Assembly (NCBI GenBank): GCA_033032175.1
Contig: CM065322.1
Location: forward strand, 16,182,001 to 16,246,000
Source of the DNA: Saturnia japonica
Lineage: Eukaryota > Arthropoda > Insecta > Lepidoptera > Saturniidae
Length of the DNA stretch: 64,000 nt
Direction: 5' to 3'
The notes under the pieces were generated by a model. It saw nothing but the letters and a program-made list of their open reading frames with translations, was not told the DNA's origin and searched no databases. The first letter of the stretch is position 1. Every line of letters begins with the position of its first letter. This document shows positions 1 to 12,060 of this stretch, in pieces. The position numbers were made by a program, and so were the translations under genes.

Positions 1-395
1 AATATTTTCATGTCATCGGTGTATAGTAGGATGTTTGAGTATTTTATAAATAAATTAAATAAAAGAGGTCCGAGATACGAGCCCTGAGGTAGACCTGATG
101 TGACGGGAACAAAAGAAGAACAAAAACCTTTAATCACCACAGCTTGACTTCTATCTCGCAAATAAGAAGTTAACCACCTAAGGAGTTCGCCATGTATGCC
201 AACTTCTTCCATTTTACTGACAAGTAATGAGTGGGATATTTTATCAAAAGCCTTGCAATAGTCGGTATACACTACATCCACCTGGAGACCCTCGTTAATA
301 GCAAGTACAATTTGGTGAACAAACTCACATAAGTTTGACTCGGTTGATTTTTTATTTAAGAAACCATGCTGTTGGCCAATAATTTAAGCTCTAAG
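1..395 (-). pseudogene. Non-LTR retrotransposon reverse-transcriptase fragment
   Basis: Reading the minus strand gives one open frame typical of LINE reverse transcriptases. In order it shows QHGFLNKKSTESNL, DVVYTDYCKAFDKISH (motif A), SGLPQGSYLGPLLFNLF (motif B with PQGS) and LLYTDDMKI (the catalytic Y-x-D-D motif). Between the LFN-LF block and YTDD several residues usual in the family are missing, so a short in-frame deletion is likely. Only the palm region is present; the element continues beyond the left edge. It lies antisense to POLR3D, in the intron before its first visible exon. The style is that of insect Jockey/CR1-like LINEs, and it differs from the large element at 12-18.6 kb. Confidence 0.85.
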
Positions 396-583
396 ACTAG
401 GAAAAATAGTATTGTTTGTTGGATGACGCAATCGGAGCGATAAGCTTTGAATGTGTGGGTAAATAAAGTGTTTCTTAATACCTACGAATACTTACTCGAT
501 GTTTAGAGTACATTCTAGACGATTACAGACATTTCGAGAAAAGTGTTATTTTTTTGTTCATATCGTAAAGTTATTTTTTTCAG

Positions 584-3500
584 GCTGGTTAAACACACAA
601 GCTAAGGTAAAAGTAAAACAAGAGGTAATTGTCAAAAAGGAGCCCGGCGTTGAAAGTGATTGCACACGTAAGTTGTTTGTTGAAGATGATGTAAATAAGT
701 AAAAAAAAAACCATCACATCGCCTTCCTACGAACTCACAATCACTTTTAAACCAGATCTAAAATTCAAGTAGAAATAATTTATATGAAAACTTATAAAAC
801 TTGCAGTAATATAGGTATTTTGGTGAAAAGACAATAATTACAATTTGATATAGCATTACTCAATACGTAAGTAGGTAACCCAAGAAACACAGAGGGTAGC
901 CCTTGTGCGTATCTATATACCGAGCTGCTGCAGGTAAACATTTCAAGAACACTGCCGAGACGACATACTAATTTACTTTAGTATACAGTGTAGTATAGTG
1001 ACGTAATTACGTTCTATCTCGTCTCCGCCACGTCTGTCGCTACATAGCACGATCGCGCACGAACTTGTCAGACTATAGTAGGACATGGATGTTGCATGTT
1101 AATAATTTACGTATCGAACAATATCAGCAAATATTTCAGTTGAGTATTTGTAATATGATGTTACACATTTCGTGTTTTGAAGAGTATATGTCGACACATT
1201 TTTGAAAGTTGATGATTTATTTACAAAAAAAATCTTTCAGGCTTATACAACATTGATGTATATATGAATGGAGTGATTTGTCTGTTTGACTGTCAATCTG
1301 TGCATTTAAAACAAAACAATTACATTATTTAACTTCATAAAATAAAAATATTTTTTTCTATGCAAGTGAGATGTTTTCCATCTTTGTTTGAATTTATTTT
1401 TATATGTACTTGAAAATTAGAATGTGCTTGAAGAAAATGTCTTTAGTTTTTTTTTTACATTTTACAGTAATGGAAACAGAAGAAAAACCTTTCCCAGATG
1501 TCAAGGAAGTTTTTGAGAACACAGATGTAGTGAATTTATTGAAAAGTGACAAGTCCACCTTAATTCTATTGCAGGTATGCGAATAATGGTTAAAAGGTAA
1601 TAAGTACTATTATTGTGGGAACAGGATTCTAATACTGATCGAGTTTACATAAATAAACATAAATTTACATTCTGAACATTTAAACAACATACTAAAACAG
1701 ATGTAAAAATCAATTATGGTTTATGGCCATTTATAATAAGCTATTTAACCACTGTTTTTGTTACCGACGATAGAAAGATATCTGTTGGAAAGCGCATTTC
1801 AATAACGTATCTGTAGCCCTGTCCAGGGTCTACAATTTCAGGAGAGAATAAATTAGGCGCGAGATTAAAGTAAAATGTAGTTTAAGCTATGTAGGTACAC
1901 CGTACATATAATAGTTGCGGAGCGATATAAAAGTGCGCGTGCATTCGCCGTCAGACTCGGTAGCGGACTGGCGCTTGTGACTGTTGTGACCGAGCGATCG
2001 CGACTTGCCGCAGTACTCGCGTTCCTTACGGCGCGGGCGCAGGGGTGCGAGGTACACACTCGCACGACATAGCCACGCGCTGTTATCTTTTCGCCACATA
2101 TCTTTAAATAACTAGTTCATACAAAAGCTTACCAACAGATATATCTTTCTATCGTCAGTAACAAAACCAGTGGTTAGATAGATTATTGAAAATGGCCGTT
2201 AATGGCAGCGTGTAAGGATATCGCGTCGATCGACTTGAGTTTGAATAAGCTTGTGCTTGAGTGAAGGAGAAAATCGTGATGAAACCATAGCATGCCGGCA
2301 ATGTCCGTCTGGCTAGCTACCACCCTTAAGTTGAATATTTGTCGCCAAGCACATATAGGTGTCTTCCGGCAGCTGCTCTTGAGAGCCAGTCTTCCACTAG
2401 GCTTAGCGTGTTACCTTCTTGGGCCACGTCATGACTTACCATAAGATGAGATTAAATACCTAAATAGATATATATATATAAAATTTAAGATAATTATTAT
2501 ATAATAATGGTCTTTTGATAAAAAGCCTACAATACAAATCTGGAAAAATAATTGGTTATTTTTTCATTCCGAAAATTATATTTTCTTTGTCGGTGAGTCA
2601 CGTGAAAGGAAACGTTAAACTGAAAATGTGACGTCATAGTTCAATAAACATACACAGTTGAATTGATACAGTGAACTGTATTTCTTAATAATCAAACTAT
2701 ATTTATAATTAATTAATTAACAAAATGGCGCGGAACGTATAAGGACAGCGTTTAGAGGTGACAGATTCGAAGGTAGTGTTGCCAGTAATTAAAAACAGAA
2801 AGGCACAATTGTGTTTAATTTTTTTGAACACTAGTGAACTCAACTTTGCACATAATAACTTCAATCTTAGTTTTGTTTATTGAATTATGAAGTCACGACG
2901 TGTTTTACGGGTTGCTTTTATTTAAATTAAAAATATATACACATTACTTTTAAAGAAACATTAATTAACGGGTATTATTTTCAACAAGTGTTTAAAACGA
3001 TTTTTCAAATGTGTTTTTCTCCCGGATTCTATCGGCAATCGTCGACGTCATGCAGTCCTGCGGAAATTCCTCTTCACGCCTCGTTTGAAGGACTCCGTTA
3101 CGTATGAGGGAGATATTTCCACATCTTCACAGTGCGGTAGTTCTTTGTTTTTTGCCAAGACAGATACTTTTGTCTAACTGTGACTTTGTATTTTTGGTAG
3201 GATCTTGGAGTGTTATGTGCTGGTTTTGGTTTTAATTCATAAACTTATGTTACTTGGACCTATAATATGTTGTTGTGCTTAATGCATATGTGGAATGGAT
3301 TATAAATATAAACTGGGAACATTAATCTAGCCTCATTAGCCTAGTGATCGTAAGCGCGACTGCTATGGTCGAGGTCCTGGGTTCGATCCCCAGGCCGAGC
3401 AAAGTGCTATTGGGGTTCTCTATGAAAATTCTCAGTAGCAGCTCGGAGTTTGGTTTTGTGTCCGATTAATGGCAATAGGCTCGCCCGCTATTACACCTAA

Positions 3501-6428
3501 AAAATATACTCAGCGAACTGTTGGTGTACATTAGTACACCTCTGCCTAACCCTTCGGGGATATAATCGTGATGGTATGTTATGCGGGAACATGCATTTTA
3601 CGTTGTCAGAAAATCTCCCCGGAAAGATATTTGACGATTGCAAGTTAATTGGATAAATATTCTATACACATGACATTGGCAGAATTGTGCAAGAACACAG
3701 TTGCCATTGAATAAAAAGAAAAAGAACTATCACTTGGAATACTAGCCCTCGTGTTTCTGTAGTTAAAGGGAGATAACATCTCGTTTATTCTGACCACTAG
3801 TGTAAAGGCTTCCTTTAGGTATTTTTTTATATAATAGCTCGGCACGTTGATGGTACTGTCCCTCATGGTACAGTCGAAAACACAACGGCGACCACCAAGT
3901 GACCTAAATCCATCCTACATCATTTTAACAATACTCATATTGAAAGTTTAGTAATACCTAAATAAAATAAACAATGAAGTATGTAAGCTCCTGCACATTT
4001 TTACCCGACTGGGGGAGGGTAAAGTTTTTTGAGTGACTGTATGCATCTCTATTACGCACATAGCTGGCGATAATCTTTTTTAATGATAGGTAGACATTTG
4101 AAATTTAATTTTAAAATTTATAATAGATAGTGTGAAACAATGCAACGCTTAGTATTGACGGCAATGCCGGCTAACTCGGCTGCGACGAAAACGTAATATA
4201 ATTGATTCGCGCGCTTTTCAAATTGTAAGATATCGATTATATCGTATTTGTATCGTTACATTCCTAGTTTCCTTACTCAGTTGCCAGACACGTTGCCTGG
4301 GCGTGGTGGTAGCGTTGAAGATGAAGCGCCTAGACGGAAGCCCGTCAATAATCCAACGGAACCTTCAACATCTAGCAACGAGGAAAAAAAAGAAGAGAAA
4401 CCGGTAAGTGGAGTTGTTTATGCAATAGGGAAATTCTAGAATGTAATGGAAGTAGAAAATAAGTATGCAGTCCATCTGATGTTAAGAGATGTGATGACCA
4501 TTAATTGATTTTCTGCGAAGGGCCGTTCATAAAATATGTTAGGGGAGGGGGTATCGCTTACTATGACAAGGGGGGTCGGGGAGGTTGAATGAAACGTGAC
4601 GTTCGCAGCTCATCTAACATTCTTGCACATTTTTTAAAGTTTTTGTCTGTCTGTTTGTTTGTTCTGGGTAATCTTCGAAACGGTTGGATCGATTTTGACG
4701 GGACTTTCATTAGCAGTTAACTTAATTGGCCCTTCTTTTCAATATCTACCAATCCGCTTCAACGGCTACCTGTCGCCCCTTTCTGTGCCTGATTAGGAAG
4801 CTGTTTGTAATTACGAACAGACTACGTTCGCCCGCACGCGTGTTGACATCGTAAAAATATTAACACCCCGCTATATCAAGTGCACGTGCGCCCGGACGGC
4901 GCATGAACGTCGACGTGAGTTATATTTACCCGCTATACGGTCCACTAAAACATATCAAGGAACGCGCTGTACAACCTGAAGACCATCAACGAGGTGGCGT
5001 AGCGTATTCCCGGTCTGCACCGGTCAAGGAGCTACAGGTCAGTCAGTTTCTTTTATCAGCGACCATCCCGCCGTTGTTGACCCGCTCGGCTATAAAGCGT
5101 AGTCGCCGCGCTAACAGAGTAACTTGTAAACATTTTTTTTAGAAAAAAAATTAGAGTACCGTGCAAAAAAAATAAACGCATCTTTATCTTTAAAAATATT
5201 CGGAAGTAGGGTCAGCACAATACCGACATTCTGTAGTCAACGCGAACGGAGCCGCGGGCACAGGCAGTTGACAATATAATGATCTACCACTTACTGTGAT
5301 TAAAGTAGACGAAAAAAAAGTAAAATATATTTTTACGGCTTTAGCTTTTTAGGGGAGATGGGGGCTTTGTTTGGAAGTGATTAATGTTAGAAAATAAGGT
5401 TATAATTGAACAATTGTTTTATTTTTCCAGGTTGATAATAAATGTCTGTTATCTGATTTGGAGGAAGGTCGTATTGGTAAACTGTTGATACATCGTTCCG
5501 GACGTGTCAGCCTTGCTCTGGGAGACACCATATTCGAGGTAAGTATTATAACCATAATATAACTATAATTATGTTCAATGGATTTCATAAAAAGGTAAGT
5601 AAATCAAGAATTAGATTTTCTGTTACCGGTAACTAAATCCTAACTAACTAGATATAGTCTAGACGGGATAAATTTTTAAAAGTAGTTTGTGAAATTTAAA
5701 AGATACTTAAGTTTTTTTAAAATTCAACATTACTCCTTTAATACACTTTAAATAAAAAAATATGCCGAAAAACGCGGCATTGTGGTCATGTGACGTCACC
5801 ATTCAATAAGTTAGACTGCGGTTAAAAAATGATTCGTGTAAAAGTGTTATGTGTAAAGTTGGCAGATGGGTTACAACAGTATGACCAGCCAGTGCTGATC
5901 CCGAAACACGACAAACCAATAAAGTCACTGCAATAGTTTTACAACTATGTACATGGTGGTTGTGATAACTCACGTGGTCACTGATTACACTACCGCATAT
6001 CTTGATTACTACTGGATATACACCGGCCGATCCTGGAATGGCGACATGCCACTATGGCGTATGTAGTCACCAGTACGGGCATTACCCTGGCGACAAAAAT
6101 CATTGCTCACCCTAGAAAAATTAACAGTATCGAAGGAATAAACAGTTTAGTATTGTTATCTCCTCCCCCCTAGGTAAATTGACAAGTTATGCCAATCGTG
6201 ATCTCCATTCTGTTGGGCACAATTATCATGCTAGACATTGTAATTTGATATTTTTCATTTCTTCCCCAGGTATCAATGGGTACAAAGGCAGCATTTCACC
6301 AGGAGGTCGTATCGGTGGCTTGTGATGACACATCTAGGTCTGCTAACCTCATAGACCTGGGTCCACTTCACCACAAGCTCAATATTTTGCCAGATTGGGA
6401 AACAATGTTTCGGGATATGCCAATTTAG
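584..6428 (+). CDS. POLR3D: DNA-directed RNA polymerase III subunit RPC4 (C-terminal part)
   Basis: RPC4 is the RNA polymerase III subunit that pairs with RPC5 as a TFIIF-like subcomplex for initiation and termination on tRNA and 5S genes in the nucleus. Five exons join in phase: 584-667, 1468-1574, 4281-4403, 5431-5538 and 6270-6428. All are bounded by AG/GT, with donors such as GTAAGT and pyrimidine-rich acceptors. Together they give about 193 residues. Diagnostic blocks are LILLQ joined to LPDTLPG across the 1574/4281 splice, then EEGRIGKLLIHRSGRVSLAL and VSMGTKAAFHQEVVSV, and finally HHKLNILPDWETMF just before the stop. These follow the conserved C-terminus of the family, which is about 400 residues in human. 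The N-terminal exons must lie left of the window. The first visible exon carries VKQE and VKKE, which fit SUMO-acceptor consensus sites. The ORF start at 4248 is not used: the splice acceptor is at 4279-4280. Confidence 0.93.
668..1467. other. POLR3D intron, no recognised feature
   Basis: This intron runs from GTAAGT at 668 to TTTTACAG at 1467. It is AT-rich, with a more GC-rich patch around 1000-1080. No open reading frame or identifiable repeat was seen. Confidence 0.6.
1719..2203. repeat. Fold-back MITE-like element in POLR3D intron
   Basis: The two ends are long imperfect inverted repeats of about 70 bases. Both, read inward, run from GGCCATT through CTAACCACTG-type sequence and ACGATAGAAAGATAT to CTGTTGG and AAGC. 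The left arm is about 1725-1795 and the right arm about 2125-2200. The roughly 330-base core is markedly GC-richer than the surrounding intron and encodes no transposase. This fits a non-autonomous DNA transposon (MITE). The target-site duplication is unclear; TTAA abuts the right end. A tRNA-derived SINE starts at its right border. Confidence 0.75.
2203..2460 (+). mobile_element. SINE family A copy (tRNA-derived)
   Basis: This copy matches the more complete ones at 40447-40756 and 50452-50722. Shared blocks include GCGTCGATCGAC, the GAAACCATAGCATG region, GTCTGGCTAGCTACCA, TTCCGGCAGCTGC, TTGAGAGCCAGT and a GGGCCAC end. The tRNA-like head is degenerate here. It is inserted in the POLR3D intron. 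Confidence 0.75.
2461..3332. other. POLR3D intron, AT-rich, no recognised feature
   Basis: This stretch between two SINEs includes short AT runs and a GC-richer patch near 3020-3140. No coding potential or known repeat was recognised. Confidence 0.5.
3333..3592 (+). mobile_element. SINE family B copy (tRNA-derived)
   Basis: The copy starts with a tRNA-like head containing a pol III B box (GGGTTCGATCCC) and a degenerate A box, followed by a non-tRNA body. The body includes GGCAATAGGCTCGCCC and GTACACCTCTGCCTAACCC, and the copy ends with a TGATGGTATGTTATG-type tail. Related copies lie at 28612-28750 (reverse) and 54025-54245. The tRNA-like part is not a functional tRNA gene because it runs directly into the SINE body. 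Confidence 0.85.
3593..4280. other. POLR3D intron 3' part
   Basis: The sequence from about 3600 to 3900 resembles decayed repeat material but was not assigned to a family. It ends at the CTTACTCAG acceptor of the next exon. Confidence 0.4.
4404..5430. other. POLR3D intron with antisense C1 repeat remnant
   Basis: About 4630-4720 carries, in reverse orientation, the block seen at 37060-37110 and 48740-48810 (TTCGAAACGGTTGGATCGAT with a GTCTGTCTGTTTGTTTG run). The rest, including a GC-richer stretch at 4780-5110, was not assigned. Confidence 0.5.
5539..6269. other. POLR3D last intron with an unnamed dispersed repeat
   Basis: About 5870-6080 shares blocks (GATCCCGAAACACGAC, a TACATGGTGGT segment) with 40270-40400, 44950-45175 and 30230-30350. 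It therefore belongs to a low-conservation dispersed family of unknown class. Confidence 0.45.
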
Positions 6429-7418
6429 TTACGAGATCTCAGTAAAACTTTGTAAATATATCGTGTATAAGTAATAAAATATGCAATGGTTTTGCAATGA
6501 CGTAACATTCATTGTAAAAAAAATATAATTACGCCTTCATAAAAAAAATAGGTTTACTAAATTTGAATGTTTTTTTTTTAATGGATGTTCAACCAATAAC
6601 TTCTTTGTTTATGAACTGATTTGGTTGATCCTTTCTTTTTGTATAGGGAATACCTCAAGGGTGGTCTCACTTTAATTTAATTGGCATTGGACCTTCGACT
6701 TCGTACATACACTAGGGAACTCTTCAAAATCATTGATGTCGGTTTTCTTTTTCACATAAATACATCGTTGTACGTACATAAATATACTGGCTACGTACTA
6801 CACTCGGCGAATAGATGCGAGCGGTGGCGAATGCGAATGTCGAGAGGTTTCGCTCGGATCGACTCATGCTCTGTCGCTTTTGGCCGTCGCCATTCGCCTT
6901 TTAACAGACTTCAAAAATAGGTACTCAATTCGAATGTATATATACATATATATCCTACTATAAGCCTACTGGAAAACTGATTTTGAAATGCAGCTGCCGG
7001 GACACACCTATTGGTGTTAAGCAATAGATTTTCAATTTAAAGGTGGTATTTAGCCAGGCGGGCACTAGAGATAGCCCTACCACCATGCTTTAACATGATC
7101 CTTGAACTTGTTATCTGGCAAAATGGCACAAATCTCAGGTAAGTAACCGTATGTTGTGTTCCTGCTGCAAGTAGGATTACCATCCTACAAGAGAGATGTT
7201 CAAGGCTGGCAACATGCTGGTGATACTTCTGGTGTTAGTATTATAAGCTCCTTCATTGAATTTAAAAAAGGCTCCCTTATATACAAATAAAAAGTTCAAT
7301 ATTCAATGATAGTTTAAATGACAGTATTATTAAAATTAATCCATAACTTGACATTTTAATCCCTTTCATCAATACCTACTTATTCACATAATATTAATAT
7401 TGAAATAAATTAGATTAT
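6429..7418. other. Intergenic between convergent POLR3D and mRpS26
   Basis: About 6580-6740 belongs to a repeat whose core reads GGGAATACCTCAAGGGTG; other copies are at 32990-33115 (+) and 50735-50905 (-). About 6988-7100 is a reversed, truncated SINE family A copy (TGCAGCTGCCGGGACACACC). About 7150-7250 resembles family D repeats at 38590-38840 and 51960-52350. Confidence 0.55.
6473..6478 (+). promoter_or_regulatory. POLR3D polyadenylation signal
   Basis: A canonical AATAAA lies 45 bases after the POLR3D stop codon, which implies a very short 3' UTR. Confidence 0.7.
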
Positions 7419-9789
7419 TTAAATTGCACTGCTTGTCTTCTGTTCCTCTTTCGGAGGTACTATTGGTGTCTCTCTGCCATGGTATATGTGCCCTTTGATG
7501 TCTATTGCGAAGTTGTAATCGGTTGGATTTGCCAAAGCGTGCTCTATAGCTGCATCTAGATTCTCTCGTGTGATAAACATCTTGCATAATTCCTGAAATA
7601 ATAAAAAAAAAATTATGTGTGTAATTCACACATGGTAGAAGTGAAACCTTCAGATCTATGTTTTTTAATTCAGAAAATGATCAATTACACACTAATTTCA
7701 AATTTATGAAAATGCACATACAAGTACTCACAATCATTATTCACAATATCGTTTTCAATTAATGCACATTTGAAATTTCCATGATAACCTAACACAATAT
7801 CAATCAGAATGTCAGAATGTCAAAAGTGTTGTCTACAAAAGTTTTTGTGTCATGCCTTTTTGGTGAGGTAATAAAATTCATTATTGCATAGCAACAAACC
7901 TCTTTTGTACCATTTTACCATTGCCTAAAACTTTCCTATCTCATTTTCTTTCATGTTAAATCTTATGAATTTATGTGTCTGTCTCTTTTTACTGTCGCTT
8001 TTGCTTTTTCATTTCATCTACTTTCAAATCACAATGATGCTAAAGAAGTGTTCACTTCAAAAAGCATTACATGTAATATTTTTATTTTTTATGAGTAGTG
8101 GTGCATATTTTGCCTAGAAAAAATTTATACCTTCAAAATGTTTCACCAAAATGTAATGACATCACCAAAAACATGGAAATATGCATTACACATGTTTTTT
8201 TAAAAACAGTTATTGCCTGTTCATTCTGATCAATAATTTTTCTTTTTTCATATTTATTACTTACAAAATGTTGAGTAATTAACTAATGACAAAAATATTT
8301 GGGGATTCTCAGTAATGAAAGATAGGCCAGATCATTCTTTTTCACTACTGATGATAACTTGGTTATAAGGTTCAATAACTGATATTCACATTCTTCTTTT
8401 GGTAAGAATATTTTTATTATACTAGAAACTACCCTCAACTTCGTTTGTGTTAATCTGTTGCTAATATTATAATCCTAACTTCTCCATGGCAAGAAAACAC
8501 ATTGCTGAATGTTAGCCATGGGTAACTCAGCAAAAATCCTTACACCAATGCAATAACTCAAGTGCAGCTTACTGGGCTCATTGAATTAATTCAAACTTGC
8601 GCTATGGCACAGCAAAGTAGTATGCGGTGCAAGAGAGTTAGAGAAATGAATGAGTCCGCTAAATGACGCTAGCGGGGGGGTGCAACACTGTCTCTTAGCC
8701 CTTAGCCCGCTCGCTGTGCTGAAGTGTACTGTGTGCCAACACATTTGCAATAGGTGTGTTAACACATCTGGCTCAGTAAACTGACTTGGTGTAATTGCGA
8801 AGCGAAGCACAGTGTTACCCATAGCTACTCAATGTGTAGTGATCATAAAAATCATAGTTTCTTAAAACTATGATTTTTAAAACCTTTTATTAAGTGATGA
8901 TATTGACACAATTATCTAAACATTTAGATGAAGATACTTTTTCAACCCAGGGTGATAAATTCTAAACAACTTAAAACTTTTAAGACTATTAACTAACAGC
9001 AAGCCACATCAGCATTTCTAATCCAACCGAGTGGTAGATGAATGGAATGAGCTGCCACAGCATATTATAAGTGCCCCTCTTTACTAGATAAACAATTGGC
9101 TAATTAAATAGTGCACTCAACAATACAAAATAGAATACATGTATCAGCCTTAGGCTGTTAGTGTTTATCTAATAATAATAATTTCAACTCCACTGACTGG
9201 CCAATCTTTTCACCACTGTAGGAGCTATTTTTATTTAAAATACAACTTATGCTGACACAAAGAAGAAGTAAAATTTGTGTATTGAAAATAGTATAACATA
9301 CTTGAAACAAAATAAGGTTACCTTTTCTTTTTTTATTTCCTCTGTAGCCTTTTCAATTCTTGCACGTAGTTCTTTATCCTTAGTTTCAATTCGTGTCATT
9401 GTGTATTCTTCCATGGCAGCTATTTCATGTTTCCTCCTCTCTTCGCGCTTTAAAGCCACTTCGGTGTTCCACTTTTCGTTCAATTCAACACATCGCGCCC
9501 AATCATTAGCTTCTAAACGTTGGGACATAGCAGAGCTTGCACTCTCTTTCGTTGATTTCTCTTTGATCATATCTTCATGATAAAACCTTCTTATTGCTCT
9601 CATCTGAGTTTTATAATTGTTGTGAAGACGCAACAGTTCTACGCGCTCTTCTTCAGAGATTACAGGTCGTTTTGGTATACGATAAATTTTGCTTTTTGCA
9701 ATTGGGACCCATCGCGGTTTTCTATGTCCACCCGCGTTCTGTACGAGCATGGGTATTGTACGTTTAAGGAAATTATTTTGAGATAGCAT
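7419..9789 (-). CDS. mRpS26: Small ribosomal subunit protein mS26, mitochondrial
   Basis: This is a component of the mitochondrial 28S ribosomal subunit, nuclear-encoded and imported into the matrix. There are two exons on the minus strand: 9322-9789 (156 codons, starting at the ATG at 9787-9789) and 7419-7592 (57 codons plus TAA). They join in phase 0 across a 1.73-kb intron with an AAG/GTAACC donor and a TTATTTCAG acceptor. The 213-residue product is close to the length of human MRPS26 (about 205). The N-terminus is basic and lacks acidic residues, as in mitochondrial presequences. It is followed by KPRWVPIAKSKIYRIPKRP and LHNNYKTQMRAIRRF, the family signature, then a long charged helix and a C-terminal TPIVPP tail. 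The intron carries a MITE-like insertion. POLR3D ends about 1 kb away, tail to tail. Confidence 0.93.
8516..8823 (+). repeat. GC-rich terminal-inverted-repeat element, full-length copy
   Basis: The left end begins CATGGGTAACTCAGC and the right end finishes GTGTTACCCATAG, which is an inverted match. The roughly 308-base element sits in the mRpS26 intron and encodes nothing. Related copies: about 10661-10952 (reverse), 11737-11815 (left end only) and 19488-19707 (right part). Shared internal blocks include TAGAGAAATGAA and CTGTGCTGAAGTG-like sequence. Confidence 0.75.
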
Positions 9790-10193
9790 ATTCGATACTT
9801 ATGTATTATAGTGAATTTTCGACGAAGTTTCCAGTTTTTACTCAGTTTACTCCCTCAATTATTTCTAAGTAAACCGTAAACATAACCTCAAAATATTATG
9901 AATAGGGATGATTCGATACTACTGAGTACTCATATAGTATCAAACCTTTACATTCATTAGTAGTACTTGTAGTTGATCAAACCACCATTCCATTCTGAAT
10001 ACTGATACCGAATGAAAACAGTGGTAGCGTCACGTCACGATTGTGGGCATGTTGATGAATAGCGGCGTGGGGCGGGTGAGCATGTGGTAATATTTAATTG
10101 ATAAATATCGTTCTGTGGATAATTGATAGTGATCTTCTTTATATAATAAAACAAAATTCCCCACCGCGTCCGTCAGTCCGACGGAATTAGATA
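9790..10193. other. Upstream region of mRpS26
   Basis: This holds the presumed promoter of mRpS26, read leftward. No TATA box or other element could be assigned with confidence. About 9900-9990 resembles the tandem repeat that follows (GATTCGATAC, TACTCAT). Confidence 0.4.
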
Positions 10194-10578
10194 AAGAACT
10201 CACAAGTATCAAAACTTTGAAGTGGTATCAAATAAGTTTTCGATATTTTAATTCAATACCTGAATGAGAACGATATCGATTCATTCTTAAGCGGGGCAAG
10301 CACAAGCAAAATTGATTAAGAACTCACAAGTATCGAAACTTTTAAGTGGTATGGAATGCAGTTTTGATAGTTTGATTCAATACATGAATGAGTACCATAG
10401 CGATTCATCCCTAAGCAGGAATCCATCGTTCAAGAATTAAAAAATTATTCAAAATTTATTTGACTTCTCACAAGAATCTATTCTATCAAGTGGTATTAAA
10501 CAAGATATCAATACCTTAATCCGATACCTAATTGAACACTTGATTTCGATCAAAGGGCGGTATCGAGTCATCCCTAAT
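10194..10578. repeat. Three-unit tandem repeat, about 125 bp per unit
   Basis: Units begin near 10194, 10319 and 10461. The first two open with AAGAACTCACAAGTATC. All contain an AAGTGGTAT block, an ATTCAATACNTGAATGAG-like block and a CGATTCATYC block near the end. Units 1 and 2 are clearly related; unit 3 is more diverged. Confidence 0.7.
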
Positions 10579-10660
10579 CATGAATGTTTGACAGTCCTAT
10601 TGACAAGTCACAACAATGACAAGAAACGAAGTGACTGAAGCTGACATGGGCAACATATAA

Positions 10661-10952
10661 TCATGGGCGCCGCGCAATTGTGCCAATTCCGTTCACTGCA
10701 CCGGGTATGTCGACCGACTTATTCCAAATATGTTGGCGCATAGCGCACTTCAGCGCAGCGAGCCAGCTACGGCACAGCGCGGCACCATGTCACTACGTCG
10801 GTCAACCGACAAATTCTCTAACACGCTTGCCTCGCGTACCATTTTGCCGCGCCAAGGCGCGGCGCAAATTAGAGTTCACTCAGTGTGCCAGCGCATTAAG
10901 CTGTACTTGAGTTATTGCGTTGGCGCAAGAAATTTTGCTTAGTTACACATGT
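10661..10952 (-). repeat. GC-rich terminal-inverted-repeat element, reversed copy
   Basis: The reverse complement matches the element at 8516-8823 at its end (GTAACTAAGCAAAATTTC, GCAATAACTCAAG) and through the body. It is extremely GC-rich inside, with GCGC-rich near-palindromes such as GCGCCGCGCC. The two small forward reading frames here have no protein features and are chance products of this GC content. Confidence 0.7.
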
Positions 10953-12060
10953 CTAGACTGCAGTGACAACGAAAGGTGTCTCTGAAAAAAAGTACCTACT
11001 ATTATAATATTATTCTACTACCAGGGATGATAGATAATGGTCCAATAACCCTGGTACAGAATTGACTAAAAGTTGGTATTTGAAGATAAAGCTTAGTACC
11101 GTCGATCACCTCTTGGAGAACTTGTTTTTTTTCTCGATGGATTACAAATTTATTCTGTCGTTCATCGTCTGGAGAACCTTTTTCTTTTGATCACTGTTTA
11201 ATGCTGGTATTATTTCGTACCATCATAATGTTTACTTGGTACGTCTACCATCTCTGTATCTATATATACATATAGTTTCTTTCCTTATAATCAAATTATA
11301 ACTAATTTTTGTTTGTTTCTGATTATAAAAGCTAAATAACATTTATAAATTCTTTAGCAAATAATAAATAATTACAAAGTCAGTTAAATAAATAATAAAA
11401 CTAGTAAGGAGTTGTAGTTGCTTATTAAAGTTTGTCTTTCGGAAAAGAGTGATCACGTTTGGAAAGGATCGTATAAAATAATAAAAATAAAAACACTTGA
11501 GAAGTTTTATTTGTGTCAACTCATTATGCCTATAAGAAGTTACGCTGTAAGTAAACGGAATGTAATGGTATTGTTAATAAAATTATAGTTTTCTGTTTCA
11601 CAGCTGTAAATAACCTCATATGGTTGTATGTGGTACTAATTTTATAATCATTTTTAATTAATAGAATTCTAGCAAAACAATATATTTTATTAATCTGTCA
11701 TTGATTTGCCACTTTTTTCAGTAATATAAGTAAACATGGGTAGCTCAGCAAAATTTCTTCCGCCAACTCAATTACTCAAGTTTAGCTTACTGCGCCGGTG
11801 CTTTGAGTTTTAGCGAGTCACTGGCTAGTCTACTATCTTGAATAATAGGATAGTAGGCTAGTCCGTTCAAACGCTCCTTAAAGGTTTACGATATAATTAC
11901 ACTCCGATAAGGAACAATAGGCTAAGACACGCCTGTTTAAAGATGGCCACATGCTGACACCTATCACGGAGCAGATCGCGCCGCCATTGCACACACTCCG
12001 GCGCATTATTATTATTAATTGTAATTTTATATTTAAGTAAATGCAATGTAGCGCAGAAAC
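10953..12060. other. Intergenic, AT-rich, with a partial GC-rich element end
   Basis: About 11737-11815 matches the left end of the 8516-8823 family (CATGGGTAGCTCAGC, CAAGTTTAGCTTACTG). A small perfect hairpin, CTACTATC with GATAGTAG, lies at about 11830-11857. Otherwise nothing was recognised. The last nine bases (12052-12060) are the left copy of the direct repeat flanking the large retrotransposon. Confidence 0.55.

Noticed and set aside
3336..3402. tRNA-like sequence with a perfect B box
   Set aside because: It continues directly into a conserved SINE body and recurs as such at 54025; it is a SINE head, not a tRNA gene. The same applies to 50119-50190 and 50452-50520.
9275..9786. Forward frames over mRpS26
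   Set aside because: Antisense shadows of the mRpS26 first exon.
10680..10942. Two overlapping forward frames of 70-76 codons
   Set aside because: They lie wholly inside a GC-rich inverted-end repeat present in other copies without those frames.
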